Positions 1 to 8,684 of a stretch of 64,000 bases of DNA are shown here, piece by piece. This stretch comes from CALBPI01 sp039033995. GTDB lineage: Bacteria; Pseudomonadota; Gammaproteobacteria; Steroidobacterales; Woeseiaceae. The notes under the pieces are model-generated. The model was not told where the DNA came from, ran no database searches, and saw nothing but the letters and a program-made list of their open reading frames with translations. Location of the stretch: positions 5,472-69,471 of the forward strand of contig JBCCBP010000016.1 in NCBI GenBank assembly GCA_039033995.1, written 5' to 3'. The position numbers and the translations under genes were made by a program. Position 1 is the stretch's first letter, and each line of letters starts with the position of its first letter.

Positions 1-53
1 GGTGCCTGATTCCCTTTGAGCGCACGAATAGCCCCCAAAGGAGGTTTTTAACC

Positions 54-362
54 ATGGGTAAGAAACTATACGTCGGCAACCTGCCGTACTCCGTAGACCA
101 AACAGCGCTGGAAGAAGCTTTTAAGCCATTCGGTACCGTTGATTCCGCTGTTGTTATTACTGACCGCGACACCGGTCGCAGCAAAGGTTTTGGCTTTGTT
201 GAAATGGGCAGTGATTCTGAAGCGCAGAAAGCGATCGATGAGCTGAACAGCACCAGCATGGACGGTCGCCAAATCACTGTTAACGAAGCGCGTCCGCGTC
301 AACCACGCAATGACCGTGGCTTCGGCGGCGGTGGCGGTGGCGGCGGTAACAACCGCTGGTAA
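54..362 (+). CDS. RRM-domain RNA-binding protein with glycine-rich tail
   Basis: A 102-residue cytoplasmic protein made of a single RNA recognition motif. RNP2 (LYVGNL, residues 5-10) and RNP1 (KGFGFVEM, 44-51) are intact, and a basic linker leads to a glycine run and an NNRW end (about 88-102). Bacterial proteins of this layout bind single-stranded RNA and are often cold- or stress-responsive; the RNA target here is unknown. An AAAGGAGG ribosome site lies about 8 bases before the ATG. The gene is monocistronic: a strong intrinsic terminator follows it at once. The family call is secure, the physiological role is not. Confidence 0.95.
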   Translation: MGKKLYVGNLPYSVDQTALEEAFKPFGTVDSAVVITDRDTGRSKGFGFVEMGSDSEAQKAIDELNSTSMDGRQITVNEARPRQPRNDRGFGGGGGGGGNNRW

Positions 363-383
363 GCGCACGCACAGTTTGCGAAG

Positions 384-413
384 AAAAGCCCGGCAGTCGC
401 CGGGCTTTTTTTT
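384..413 (+). terminator. Rho-independent terminator of the RRM gene
   Basis: A perfect GC-rich stem (AAGCCCGGC / GCCGGGCTT type, short loop) is followed by a run of eight T. It starts about 20 bases after the RRM stop codon and insulates that gene from the catabolic run downstream. Confidence 0.92.
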
Positions 414-490
414 GGGCCATGGACGGCCTTATGCCGCGGAGGCCATGCCGCAAATAAGCGTCCGACTAAACCGCCGCTGGCGTTTCCTCG

Positions 491-519
491 TATACTGACC
501 AAGCAGGCGACGAGGGGGG
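491..519 (+). promoter_or_regulatory. Candidate -10 box and ribosome site of the atuA-like run
   Basis: TATACT at 491-496 matches a sigma70 -10 box at 5 of 6 positions. A start about seven bases later leaves a short leader holding a GAGGGGGG ribosome site (512-519), 10 bases before the TTG start codon at 530. I see no convincing -35 box, so the promoter call is tentative. The ribosome site supports the TTG start. Confidence 0.45.
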
Positions 520-529
520 TAACGGCAAC

Positions 530-2317
530 TTGAATACATCTTCAGTCCGAATCGGCGGCGCTAGTGGTTTTTGGGGTGAAACAGCGCTGTCGACACCACA
601 ATTGGTCCATCATGGCGAGCTCGATTTCATTGTCTATGACTACCTCGCCGAAATCACGCTGTCGATCATGGCGCGTGCGCGCGCCGCAGACGAACAAGCC
701 GGTTACGCCACCGACTTCGTTACGACAGTACTGGCCAGTAACCTCCGCGATATCGCGGCGCTTGGTATTCGCATCATCTCGAACGCCGGCGGCGTCAACC
801 CGCAAGCCGCCGCCACAGCCACGCGCGCATTGATCGATCAACTCGGACTATCGTTGACCGTCGCCGTCGTCACCGGTGATGACCTGATAGACCAGATAGA
901 CCGCTTTGCCGACGCTACCGAAATGTTCACGGGCGATGCGTTTCCCGCTGCCGAGCGTGTCGCCAGTATCAATGCTTACTTGGGTGCTTTTCCGATCGCA
1001 CATGCGTTGGATCAAGGCGCGGATATCGTCATTACCGGGCGTTGCGTCGACAGCGCCGTGACGCTCGGTGCCTGCATTCACCACTTCGGCTGGCAGGAAG
1101 ACGATTTCGATCGGCTCGCCGCCGGCAGTATCGCTGGCCATCTTCTGGAATGCGGCCCGCAGGCGACCGGCGGCAACTTCACAGACTGGCTCGCGATCGC
1201 AGACAGCATGCACGACATTGGTTATCCGATTGCCGAGGTCGCGGCCGACGGTTCCTTCACCATCAGCAAACCGCCGGGTACTGGTGGAGTCGTCAGCATC
1301 GGCACAGTCGCTGAGCAATTACTGTACGAGGTCGGCGACCCGCAAGGCTACGAACTACCGGACGTCATCTGCGATTTCTCTGCGGCGCGTATCGACGCCA
1401 CCGACCGTGATGTTGTGGCGGTCTCCGGTATTCGCGGTCGGCCGCCTGGAGACCAATATAAGGTGAGCGCGACCTATATGGATGGATTCCGCGGCGGGCA
1501 AACACTGTTGTTTTATGGCGAGGCCGCCGACCGAAAAGCGCGACTGTTTGCCGAAGGTGTCTTGCGCCGTACACGCGCATTACTGGCACAGCAGGGATTG
1601 GCAGACTACGCCGACGTATTGGTCGAACTGACCGGCAACGAACATCACTACGGCGATTTTCGTGCGGTCGACGGCGCAAGGGAAGTTCAGCTCAAGCTCG
1701 CGGTACGCCATACCAGCAAAAGCGCGGTCGGTATGCTGCTCAGAGAGACTATCGGGGCTGCACTCAGCGGACCGCCGGGACTGACAGGATTTGCTGGTAC
1801 GCGTCCTCGCCCATCACCGGTGATACGGCTGTACTCATTCTTGACCGAGAAAAAAGCTGTGAACATCTCGGTGTCGATTGGTGACAATACGCAGACAATC
1901 CGCCCGGCACAGTTCACGTCGGTCCCAGCGACGCCAATCTCACCGCCATTGCCGCCAGACGAAGACACCCACACGACGACAGTACCGTTGATCGACCTTG
2001 CCTGGGCACGCAGCGGCGACAAAGGCGACAAGGCCAACATTGGTGTCATCGCACGGCGTGCAGAATATCTACCCTATATCTGGCAGGCACTGCACCCCGA
2101 TGTTGTTGCCGATCGATTTGCGCACTTCACGAGCCGACCGGTGGATCGCTACTTCCTGCCCGGCATCGCCGCGCTGAATTTTGTGCTTCACGATGTGCTC
2201 GGCGGCGGCGGTGTTGCGAGCCTACGGAACGACCCGCAAGGCAAGGGCTACGCGCAACTGTTGCTTGCGGCGCCAATCGAGATTCCATTGCAAATGGCGA
2301 GAGAGCTGTCGGCATGA
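530..2317 (+). CDS. AtuA-like acyclic terpene utilisation protein (DUF1446 plus C-terminal AtuA-like domain)
   Basis: A 595-residue cytoplasmic protein of the AtuA/DUF1446 family. The N-terminal three quarters is the DUF1446 region (IGGASGFWGE near the start; TGRCVDSA in the middle). From about residue 484 follows the small AtuA-like domain with its ARSGDKGDKANIGV signature (about 492-505). AtuA is required for acyclic terpene (citronellol/geraniol) degradation in Pseudomonas, but its reaction is not established. The start is TTG: the conserved N-terminus begins at once after it, the next in-frame ATG lies well inside the domain, and a strong ribosome site precedes it. First gene of a run with acyl-CoA carboxylase subunits and an enoyl-CoA hydratase, as in atu loci. 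The actual substrate is inferred, not shown. Confidence 0.9.
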   Translation: MNTSSVRIGGASGFWGETALSTPQLVHHGELDFIVYDYLAEITLSIMARARAADEQAGYATDFVTTVLASNLRDIAALGIRIISNAGGVNPQAAATATRALIDQLGLSLTVAVVTGDDLIDQIDRFADATEMFTGDAFPAAERVASINAYLGAFPIAHALDQGADIVITGRCVDSAVTLGACIHHFGWQEDDFDRLAAGSIAGHLLECGPQATGGNFTDWLAIADSMHDIGYPIAEVAADGSFTISKPPGTGGVVSIGTVAEQLLYEVGDPQGYELPDVICDFSAARIDATDRDVVAVSGIRGRPPGDQYKVSATYMDGFRGGQTLLFYGEAADRKARLFAEGVLRRTRALLAQQGLADYADVLVELTGNEHHYGDFRAVDGAREVQLKLAVRHTSKSAVGMLLRETIGAALSGPPGLTGFAGTRPRPSPVIRLYSFLTEKKAVNISVSIGDNTQTIRPAQFTSVPATPISPPLPPDEDTHTTTVPLIDLAWARSGDKGDKANIGVIARRAEYLPYIWQALHPDVVADRFAHFTSRPVDRYFLPGIAALNFVLHDVLGGGGVASLRNDPQGKGYAQLLLAAPIEIPLQMARELSA

Positions 2318-2368
2318 CAACAGCGCGCTACAATCTGAAGCGACGGACATAAGCGACAGCAGGTTGTA

Positions 2369-3991
2369 ATGGGGAATTTCGAATCGAGCATCAACACCCG
2401 TGGCGAAGCGTTTTCGGCCAATCGCAGCAGCATGCTGGCGCTGGTAGCTCGGCTGGAAGAACTCAATCAACGCGGCGCCACACTCTCAGCAAAGCGCGCA
2501 GAGCGGTTCGCCGAACGCGGGCAACTGCTGCCTCGCGATCGCCTCGCTGCCCTGCTCGACCCCGGTATGCCGTTTTTTGCGATTGCGAATCTGGCCGGCT
2601 ATCTGCAGGACAATAGCGATGAGGCAAAATCGCTGCCCGGCGGCAATGTGATCGCTGGCATCGGCTTTATCGAAGGGGTGCGTTGCGTCATCTCCGTCAG
2701 CGACAGCGGCATTCAGGCCGGCGCACTGACAGAACCCACGGCCTACCGCATTTTCAGGGCGCAGGAAATCGCACTGAAGCATAAGCTCCCGTTCGTTCAC
2801 TGCGTCGAAAGTGCCGGTGCCAACCTGATGCAGTATACCGTCGGCGGTTTCGTTGCCGGTGGCACCTTCTTTGCCAACCTCGCGCGACTGAGCGCTGCCG
2901 GTATTCCAGTGATCAATCTGTTGCACGGTTCATCGACGGCGGGCGGTGCTTATATGCCGGGGATGAGCGACTACGTCGTCGCTGTTCGCGATCGCGCCAA
3001 AGCGTTTCTCGCCGGTCCACCGTTATTGAAAGCGGCAACTGGCGAGATCGCAACCGACGAAGAGCTGGGCGGCGCGCTAATGCACGCAGAAGTCAGCGGC
3101 CTGGTCGAGTATCTGGCCGAGGACGATGCACACGCAATCGAGATCGGACGCGACATCGTTAGCAAACTGCAATGGCAGCAGCGTTGTCCGCCGCAGCCAG
3201 CCCGATTATTTGCAGAGCCACGACTCGACATCGACGACATCGCCGGCATTGTGCCGCTGGACTACCGTAAGCCGTATGACGTGCGCGAGGTGATCGCGCG
3301 AATTGTCGACGGCTCAGACTTGCTCGATTTCAAGCCACGCTTTGGCGTCAGCACGGTTTGCGTACAAGCGGCGGTGTTCGGCCACGCCTGCGGCATCATC
3401 GCCAACAATGGCCCCATCGATCCTTCGGGTGCCGCCAAGGCCACGCAGTTCATGCAGCTGTGCGATCAAGCGGGCCATCCACTGATCTTTCTGCAAAACA
3501 CCACGGGGTACCTGGTCGGCAAAGCCTATGAACAAGGCGGCATGATCAAACACGGTTCGAAGATGATTCAGGCAGTAACGAATGTCGATGTCGCGAAGAT
3601 CACAATTAACATTGGCGCCAGTTACGGGGCTGGCAACTACGGCATGTGCGGACGCGGCATGGCGCCGGACTTTTTGCTTACATGGCCCAATGCCCGCACC
3701 GGCGTTATGGGTGGCGATCAGGCAGCAAAAACGATGACCATGGTGAGCCGCGCAGCAGCCAAAGCCAAAGGCCGGGACTTGCCGGACGATATCGTCGCGC
3801 GGCAGGAATCGGAGCTAAGCGCATTATTTGACGGCCAGTCCGATGCGTTTTACACGTCCGGGCACATGCTCGATGACGGCATGATTGATCCCCGCGACAC
3901 CCGCCGCGTGCTGGGTTTCTTGCTCGACACGATCGCTGCGGGCGCGACGACAAACACCCGACCCAACAGTTTCGGGGTGGCAAGAATATGA
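2369..3991 (+). CDS. Acyl-CoA carboxylase beta subunit (carboxyltransferase, methylcrotonyl/geranyl-CoA type)
   Basis: A 540-residue carboxyltransferase, about the usual length for MCC/GCC beta subunits. It moves carboxyl from carboxybiotin to a branched enoyl-CoA. The N-terminal CoA-binding half carries GSSTAGGAYMPGMSDY. The C-terminal half carries NNGPIDPSGAAKATQF, then GYLVG and GGMIKHGSKM, and ends in a FGVARI tail. The GGAYMPGMSDY form differs from the VPAMSDE form I recall for methylcrotonyl-CoA carboxylases and fits a geranyl-CoA-like or related enzyme, but substrate cannot be settled by eye. It starts 51 bases after the AtuA-like gene and overlaps the hydratase by ATGA. The biotin carboxylase partner is two genes downstream, at 4773. 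Confidence 0.92.
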   Translation: MGNFESSINTRGEAFSANRSSMLALVARLEELNQRGATLSAKRAERFAERGQLLPRDRLAALLDPGMPFFAIANLAGYLQDNSDEAKSLPGGNVIAGIGFIEGVRCVISVSDSGIQAGALTEPTAYRIFRAQEIALKHKLPFVHCVESAGANLMQYTVGGFVAGGTFFANLARLSAAGIPVINLLHGSSTAGGAYMPGMSDYVVAVRDRAKAFLAGPPLLKAATGEIATDEELGGALMHAEVSGLVEYLAEDDAHAIEIGRDIVSKLQWQQRCPPQPARLFAEPRLDIDDIAGIVPLDYRKPYDVREVIARIVDGSDLLDFKPRFGVSTVCVQAAVFGHACGIIANNGPIDPSGAAKATQFMQLCDQAGHPLIFLQNTTGYLVGKAYEQGGMIKHGSKMIQAVTNVDVAKITINIGASYGAGNYGMCGRGMAPDFLLTWPNARTGVMGGDQAAKTMTMVSRAAAKAKGRDLPDDIVARQESELSALFDGQSDAFYTSGHMLDDGMIDPRDTRRVLGFLLDTIAAGATTNTRPNSFGVARI

Positions 3992-4776
3992 GTGCAGAGA
4001 CGATCCTCACAACACTCGACCGGGGTTGGCTCACCATCACTCTGAATCAGCCCGCCAACCGCAATGCGCTGAGCGATGCGATGGTCGCCGATGTGTCGAG
4101 CGTGTTAACCGCAGTCGCAGACGATCGAGACGTTCGTGGCATTACCTTCCGTGGCGCAGGCAAAGTGTTTTGCGCGGGTGGCGATCTAAAGGGCTTCCAG
4201 CGCGAACTAAACGAGGCATCACTGGCGACCATCAATGCCGTTAGTCGGCGCGCTGGCGGGTTGTTCCACCAGATCAATGAAATGCCGCAGGTCGTCGTCA
4301 TGCTCGTACACGGCGCTGCGATCGCCGGTGGTCTCGGCATGATGTGCGCAGGCGATATCGTCGCTGTCACAGCAGACACCCGCTTTGCACTGACCGAAAC
4401 CCAGTTGGGCATCGTGCCGGCACAAATCGCGCCGTTGGTAATACAACGAGCGGGGCAGGCAACCGCACGACGACTGATGCTGACCGGCGCTCGCTTCGAT
4501 GCGCAACAGGCACAGACGTTTGGGCTCGCCGACTTTGTCGTTGACGATGGCGATGCGCTCAATGCGATAGAGAGCCAGATGCAAACCGATGTCAGGCGCT
4601 GCGCGCCGGGTGCGGTAGCCGCGACCAAGTCTTTGTTGCGTTCGCTGACAGGCCTGCAGCGTACGACACTTATCGACAACGCCGCAGAGGTGTTTGCCGA
4701 GCGACTGGCGAGCGACGAAGGCCGCGAGGGCATCGGCGCATTTATCGAGAAGAGAGCGCCACGGTGGCACGAATGA
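3988..4776 (+). CDS. Enoyl-CoA hydratase/isomerase family protein (AtuE/LiuC-like)
   Basis: A 262-residue crotonase-fold enzyme. The oxyanion-hole segments are visible: GKVFCAGGDLKGF and HGAAIAGGLGMMCAGD. In atu/liu pathways the equivalent enzyme hydrates isohexenyl-glutaconyl-CoA or methylglutaconyl-CoA, the product of the preceding carboxylase step. That role is inferred from position between the beta and alpha carboxylase genes. The start codon overlaps the upstream stop (ATGA), and its own stop overlaps the next start in the same way, so translation is probably coupled. Confidence 0.9.
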   Translation: MSAETILTTLDRGWLTITLNQPANRNALSDAMVADVSSVLTAVADDRDVRGITFRGAGKVFCAGGDLKGFQRELNEASLATINAVSRRAGGLFHQINEMPQVVVMLVHGAAIAGGLGMMCAGDIVAVTADTRFALTETQLGIVPAQIAPLVIQRAGQATARRLMLTGARFDAQQAQTFGLADFVVDDGDALNAIESQMQTDVRRCAPGAVAATKSLLRSLTGLQRTTLIDNAAEVFAERLASDEGREGIGAFIEKRAPRWHE

Positions 4777-6731
4777 GACGGCTGCAGCGTATTCTGGTTG
4801 CGAACCGCGGCGAGATTGCCTGCCGTGTTATTCGAACCATTCGGCAAGAAGGTCGATTTGCCATTGCAGTCTACTCAGAGGCGGATGCCACAGCACCGCA
4901 TGTCGTGGCAGCCGATGCCGCACTACCGATCGGTGAGTCAGCAGCGACAGCCTCGTATCTCAACATTGCACGCATCATTGAAGCCGCGCGGGAGTCACGA
5001 GCCGATGCGATCCATCCCGGATACGGGTTCTTATCAGAGAATCCCGCACTTGCTAAAGCGTGCACGGCAGCGGGCATTACGCTGATCGGTCCATCGGCCG
5101 AATCGATGGCTATCATGGGTAACAAGGCCGCTGCCAAACGGCGCATGGTCAGCGCGGGCGTGCCGTGTGTGCCTGGCTACCAGGCAGATGACCAATCTGA
5201 CGCTCGGTTGATCGAAGCAGCGGCCGAAATCGGCTACCCGTTGATGGTCAAAGCCTCCGCTGGCGGCGGTGGTCGCGGCATGCGGCTTGTTCGCGCGGCG
5301 AGCGACCTGGCCGATGCGTTGCGACTTGCCCGCACCGAAGCACTGTCCGCTTTTGGCGATGATGCGCTGATCCTCGAACGCGCCATCGCGTCGCCACGAC
5401 ATGTAGAGATTCAAATTCTCGCCGACCAACACGGCCACACCGTTCATCTCGGCGAGCGTGATTGCTCCGTGCAACGACGTCACCAGAAAATCATCGAGGA
5501 GGCGCCCAGCCCCGTGGTTGACGATGCGCTGCGCGCACGCATGGGTGCTGCTGCGGTTGCCGCCGCGCAAGACATCGACTATGTCGGCGCCGGCACCGTC
5601 GAGTTCTTGCTGGATGACACCGGAGAGTTTTATTTTCTGGAAATGAACACACGCTTGCAGGTCGAACACCCGGTCACAGAAATGATCACGGGGCTGGATC
5701 TTGTCGCGCTGCAAATCAACGTCGCCGAAGGCGCGCCGCTGCCGTTTGATCAATCACAGGTCTCGATGAGCGGACATGCGATGGAAGCGCGACTGTATGC
5801 CGAAGATCCGAACAGAGACTTCATGCCAGCGGTCGGCGATGCGCTGCTATGGCAAGTTTCAGGGTCCGCCCGCACAGACGCTGGCATCGAGACGGGCAGC
5901 ACGATCTCACCCTTCTATGATCCGATGGTGGCGAAGATTATCGTCCACGGCGAATCGCGAGATACAGCGCGCCGTAAATTGATCGCCGCATTGCGCGAGA
6001 CAACATTACTCGGTGTTCAGAACAATCGTGACTTCCTGATTCATGCTCTGGCGGACGAGACGTTTGCACGCGGAGCGGCGACAACAGCATTCATCGAAGA
6101 ACAGATGCAAGCGCCACCTCACGATAACGCGGCGACTTTCGAGCTCGAGCAGCTTGCCGGCCTGGCCTGGTATCTGCACGAGCGTGCACGGTGTGCCGCG
6201 GCGGTTGGTGTTCGCGGATTACTGGGCTGGCGCAGTGATGGCGCACTCAGAAGCCGTTTCAGTGTTTTGCAGGACAATGTCGCGCGCCACCTGGACATCG
6301 TATCCGTCGGACCAGACGCACTCGATGTCGACGGCCAGCTTTTTGAAATTGTGTCTCAGGATACGCATCGCATTGTCTGCCAGAGCAACGGACAGGTCAT
6401 CGCGTTTCATTACGTGCTCGATGAGCATCGGATACTGGTGGCGACCGGCGATCGCACCGGCACGATCATTCGCCCGCGTACCGGCGTCACAGCGGACCAG
6501 GCTCAGGGTGCCGGCGACGTCGTGGCACCGATGCATGGTCGCATCATCGACCTTACCGTCACAGCCGGCGATGTCGTCACCCAAGGCCAGACGCTCGCGG
6601 TCATCGAGGCGATGAAAATGCAGCACGATATTCTCGCGGGCGCCGCTGGTACCGTCGCTGCGGTGCACTGCGAAGCCGACCAGCAAGTGGACTCGGGCAG
6701 TGTCCTGATCGAAATTGAGGCGCACGACTGA
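4773..6731 (+). CDS. Acyl-CoA carboxylase alpha subunit (biotin carboxylase plus biotin carrier domain)
   Basis: About 652 residues. It has a biotin carboxylase N-domain (RILVANRGEIACRVIRT), an ATP-grasp core with KASAGGGGRGMR and EMNTRLQVEHPVTE, a biotin carboxylase C-domain, and a C-terminal biotinyl domain with EAMKM, where Lys615 is the biotinylation site. It carboxylates its own biotin with ATP and bicarbonate and hands it to the beta subunit. I chose the ATG at 4773 over the GTG at 4764: it forms an ATGA overlap with the hydratase stop, and the family N-terminus begins immediately after it. With the gene at 2369 it makes a complete two-subunit carboxylase. Confidence 0.92.
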   Translation: MRRLQRILVANRGEIACRVIRTIRQEGRFAIAVYSEADATAPHVVAADAALPIGESAATASYLNIARIIEAARESRADAIHPGYGFLSENPALAKACTAAGITLIGPSAESMAIMGNKAAAKRRMVSAGVPCVPGYQADDQSDARLIEAAAEIGYPLMVKASAGGGGRGMRLVRAASDLADALRLARTEALSAFGDDALILERAIASPRHVEIQILADQHGHTVHLGERDCSVQRRHQKIIEEAPSPVVDDALRARMGAAAVAAAQDIDYVGAGTVEFLLDDTGEFYFLEMNTRLQVEHPVTEMITGLDLVALQINVAEGAPLPFDQSQVSMSGHAMEARLYAEDPNRDFMPAVGDALLWQVSGSARTDAGIETGSTISPFYDPMVAKIIVHGESRDTARRKLIAALRETTLLGVQNNRDFLIHALADETFARGAATTAFIEEQMQAPPHDNAATFELEQLAGLAWYLHERARCAAAVGVRGLLGWRSDGALRSRFSVLQDNVARHLDIVSVGPDALDVDGQLFEIVSQDTHRIVCQSNGQVIAFHYVLDEHRILVATGDRTGTIIRPRTGVTADQAQGAGDVVAPMHGRIIDLTVTAGDVVTQGQTLAVIEAMKMQHDILAGAAGTVAAVHCEADQQVDSGSVLIEIEAHD

Positions 6732-7531
6732 TGCCGTTTTTTGAAGCCGCGGACTTTGTTGCCGAAAGCGAACAACTCGCCACGCCGACCGCCTCTCTGG
6801 ATAACGCGACACTCGCGACCGAGACACAATTTAAGAACTGGCGTATCGCTGACATTCTCGGACACCTTGCCATATGGAACGAAGCGGCCTGCATGACCTA
6901 CGAAACTCCCGATGATTTCCAGCGTTTCATGTCCAACATGCTGATGGCGCTGCAAAGCGGCCAAAGCATGCGCGAGTTCGAGGCTACAAAGCTCGGCGGA
7001 TTGAGCGACGAGGCCGTTCGTGCGCGCTGGATGGAAAGCGTCGCCGACACAGGACGTGTTTTTGCCGATGCGGACCCGAAACACCGCGTCGCGTGGGGCG
7101 GACCCTCGATGAGTCTGCGATCCTGCCTGTCCGCCCGAATCATGGAAACCTGGGCGCATGGTCAGGCGATTTACGATGCGTTGGGTCAACAGCGACCGCG
7201 CACCGATCGGATCCGACATATCGTCGCGCTCGGCGTCAATACATTTGCCTTCAATTTCAAAACACATGGCAAAACGCCACCTGATCGTATGCCGTTCCTA
7301 CAGCTCTCGGCACCCTCGGGCGATATCTGGTGTCACGGCGACGAAGCCAACAATGATCGCATCTGCGGCGAAGCCTTTGAGTTTTGCCAGGTCGTCACTC
7401 AGGTCCGCCACATCGACGACACGAACCTCACGGTCACCGGTGACACCGCTCGGCAGTGGATGGCGATCGCACAGTGCTTTGCCGGTCCTGCGCATCCACC
7501 GCCGGCCCCCGGTTCACGATTTATCCGTTAG
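6731..7531 (+). CDS. TIGR03084-type DinB/MDMPI-like metal-binding protein
   Basis: A 266-residue protein that begins in a TGATG overlap with the carboxylase stop, so it belongs to the catabolic run. The N-terminal half looks like the DinB/maleylpyruvate-isomerase fold: ILGHLAIWNE and ETWAHGQAIYDAL supply the histidines expected for a metal site. The C-terminal half is the extension seen in TIGR03084 proteins. No reaction is known for this family. Relatives in mycothiol-using bacteria act on thiol adducts, but mycothiol is not expected here. Its tight linkage suggests an accessory step in the acyl-CoA pathway; that is inference. Confidence 0.75.
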   Translation: MPFFEAADFVAESEQLATPTASLDNATLATETQFKNWRIADILGHLAIWNEAACMTYETPDDFQRFMSNMLMALQSGQSMREFEATKLGGLSDEAVRARWMESVADTGRVFADADPKHRVAWGGPSMSLRSCLSARIMETWAHGQAIYDALGQQRPRTDRIRHIVALGVNTFAFNFKTHGKTPPDRMPFLQLSAPSGDIWCHGDEANNDRICGEAFEFCQVVTQVRHIDDTNLTVTGDTARQWMAIAQCFAGPAHPPPAPGSRFIR

Positions 7532-7559
7532 TTTGTCGCGTCGATCAACGGCGTATACT
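7532..7559 (+). promoter_or_regulatory. Candidate promoter of the DUF2855 gene
   Basis: TATACT at 7554-7559 lies 16 bases after a weak TTTGTC -35 (7532-7537). The same TATACT hexamer stands before 530 and 12828. A ribosome site (AAGGGGAC) follows before the ATG at 7595. The -35 is poor, so support rests mainly on the -10. Confidence 0.4.
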
Positions 7560-7594
7560 CAACCATTCACAGCGTTCGCGAAGGGGACAGCGTC

Positions 7595-8680
7595 ATGCAA
7601 GTGCAACAATTTGAAGTCGACCGACAAAATCTGGAGCGCCATCGGATACGAACCTATGATGCGTTGCCGCTCAGTGACGGCGAGATACGCGTCGCCGTCG
7701 ATCGATTTGCGCTCACCGCCAACAACATCACCTATGGTGTCGTTGGCGAAAAGATCGGCTATTGGCAATTTTTTCCGTGTCCGGACGAATGGGGCATGAT
7801 CCCGGTCTGGGGTTTTGCAGATGTGACTGAATCACGGCACAACGAGATCGGCGTCGGTGAACGACTCTACGGATACTGGCCAATGGCGACGCACCTGACG
7901 ATGCAGCCGGGCAAGGTCGCCGAACAAAGATTGACCGACGGTGCCGCACATCGCGCGAACCTGCCACCGGTTTACAACGGTTACGCGCGCTGCCAGCGGG
8001 AGCCCCACTACGACCCGGCGATGGATAGCGCACGCATGCTATTGTTTCCACTGTATGCGACGTCATTTTGTTTGTACGACTATCTCGTAGACAACGACTA
8101 TTTCGGCGCTGAGCAAGTGATCATTCCAAGCGCCTCTTCGAAAACGTCGATCGGACTTGCCTATGCGCTGGCCGATGATGCGCAAGCGAAGCCCGCTGTC
8201 GGTATTACGTCGGCCGGCAATCTCGCCAAGACGCAAGCACTCGGACTGTACGACGACGTACTAACCTACGACGACATCTTGTCGGTGCCTGACCGACCCA
8301 CTGTGATTGTCGATATGTCCGGCAATGGTCCGGTACTGGCTGCGCTGCATCAACACCTTGGCGACAACATGAAGTACACGTCAAACGTCGGCTTGACGCA
8401 TTACGATGACAACCAGATGGTCGAGGGGTTTATCGCTGCACGCAGCAAAATGTTCTTTGCACCCGGCCACATGCAAAAGCGTGCCAAAGACTGGGGTCCT
8501 GGCGAGTTCGAGAAAAAGGCTTTCGCTTTCTGGCACAGCGCGGCGACACGCAGCAGTGATTGGCTCAGCTACGAATACGTGGATGGCATGGGCGCGATGC
8601 CGGACGCCTATGCATCTGTATTAGCCGGCAACATCAGTCCGGAAACAGGACTGATCTTGTCCCCTACCGACGGCGAGTAA
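7595..8680 (+). CDS. DUF2855 family protein
   Basis: A 361-residue protein recognisable as DUF2855 by ALTANNITYGVVGEKIGYWQFF and by the later segment around ASSKTSIGLAYAL. The overall plan is that of a degenerate medium-chain dehydrogenase: an N-terminal GroES-like half, then a Rossmann-like half. I see no zinc ligands. No function is established for the family. It has its own promoter-like box and follows the AtuA-like run by 63 bases, so it may act on the same class of lipid or terpene substrate, but this is only positional. Confidence 0.85.
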   Translation: MQVQQFEVDRQNLERHRIRTYDALPLSDGEIRVAVDRFALTANNITYGVVGEKIGYWQFFPCPDEWGMIPVWGFADVTESRHNEIGVGERLYGYWPMATHLTMQPGKVAEQRLTDGAAHRANLPPVYNGYARCQREPHYDPAMDSARMLLFPLYATSFCLYDYLVDNDYFGAEQVIIPSASSKTSIGLAYALADDAQAKPAVGITSAGNLAKTQALGLYDDVLTYDDILSVPDRPTVIVDMSGNGPVLAALHQHLGDNMKYTSNVGLTHYDDNQMVEGFIAARSKMFFAPGHMQKRAKDWGPGEFEKKAFAFWHSAATRSSDWLSYEYVDGMGAMPDAYASVLAGNISPETGLILSPTDGE

Positions 8681-8684
8681 TGTG

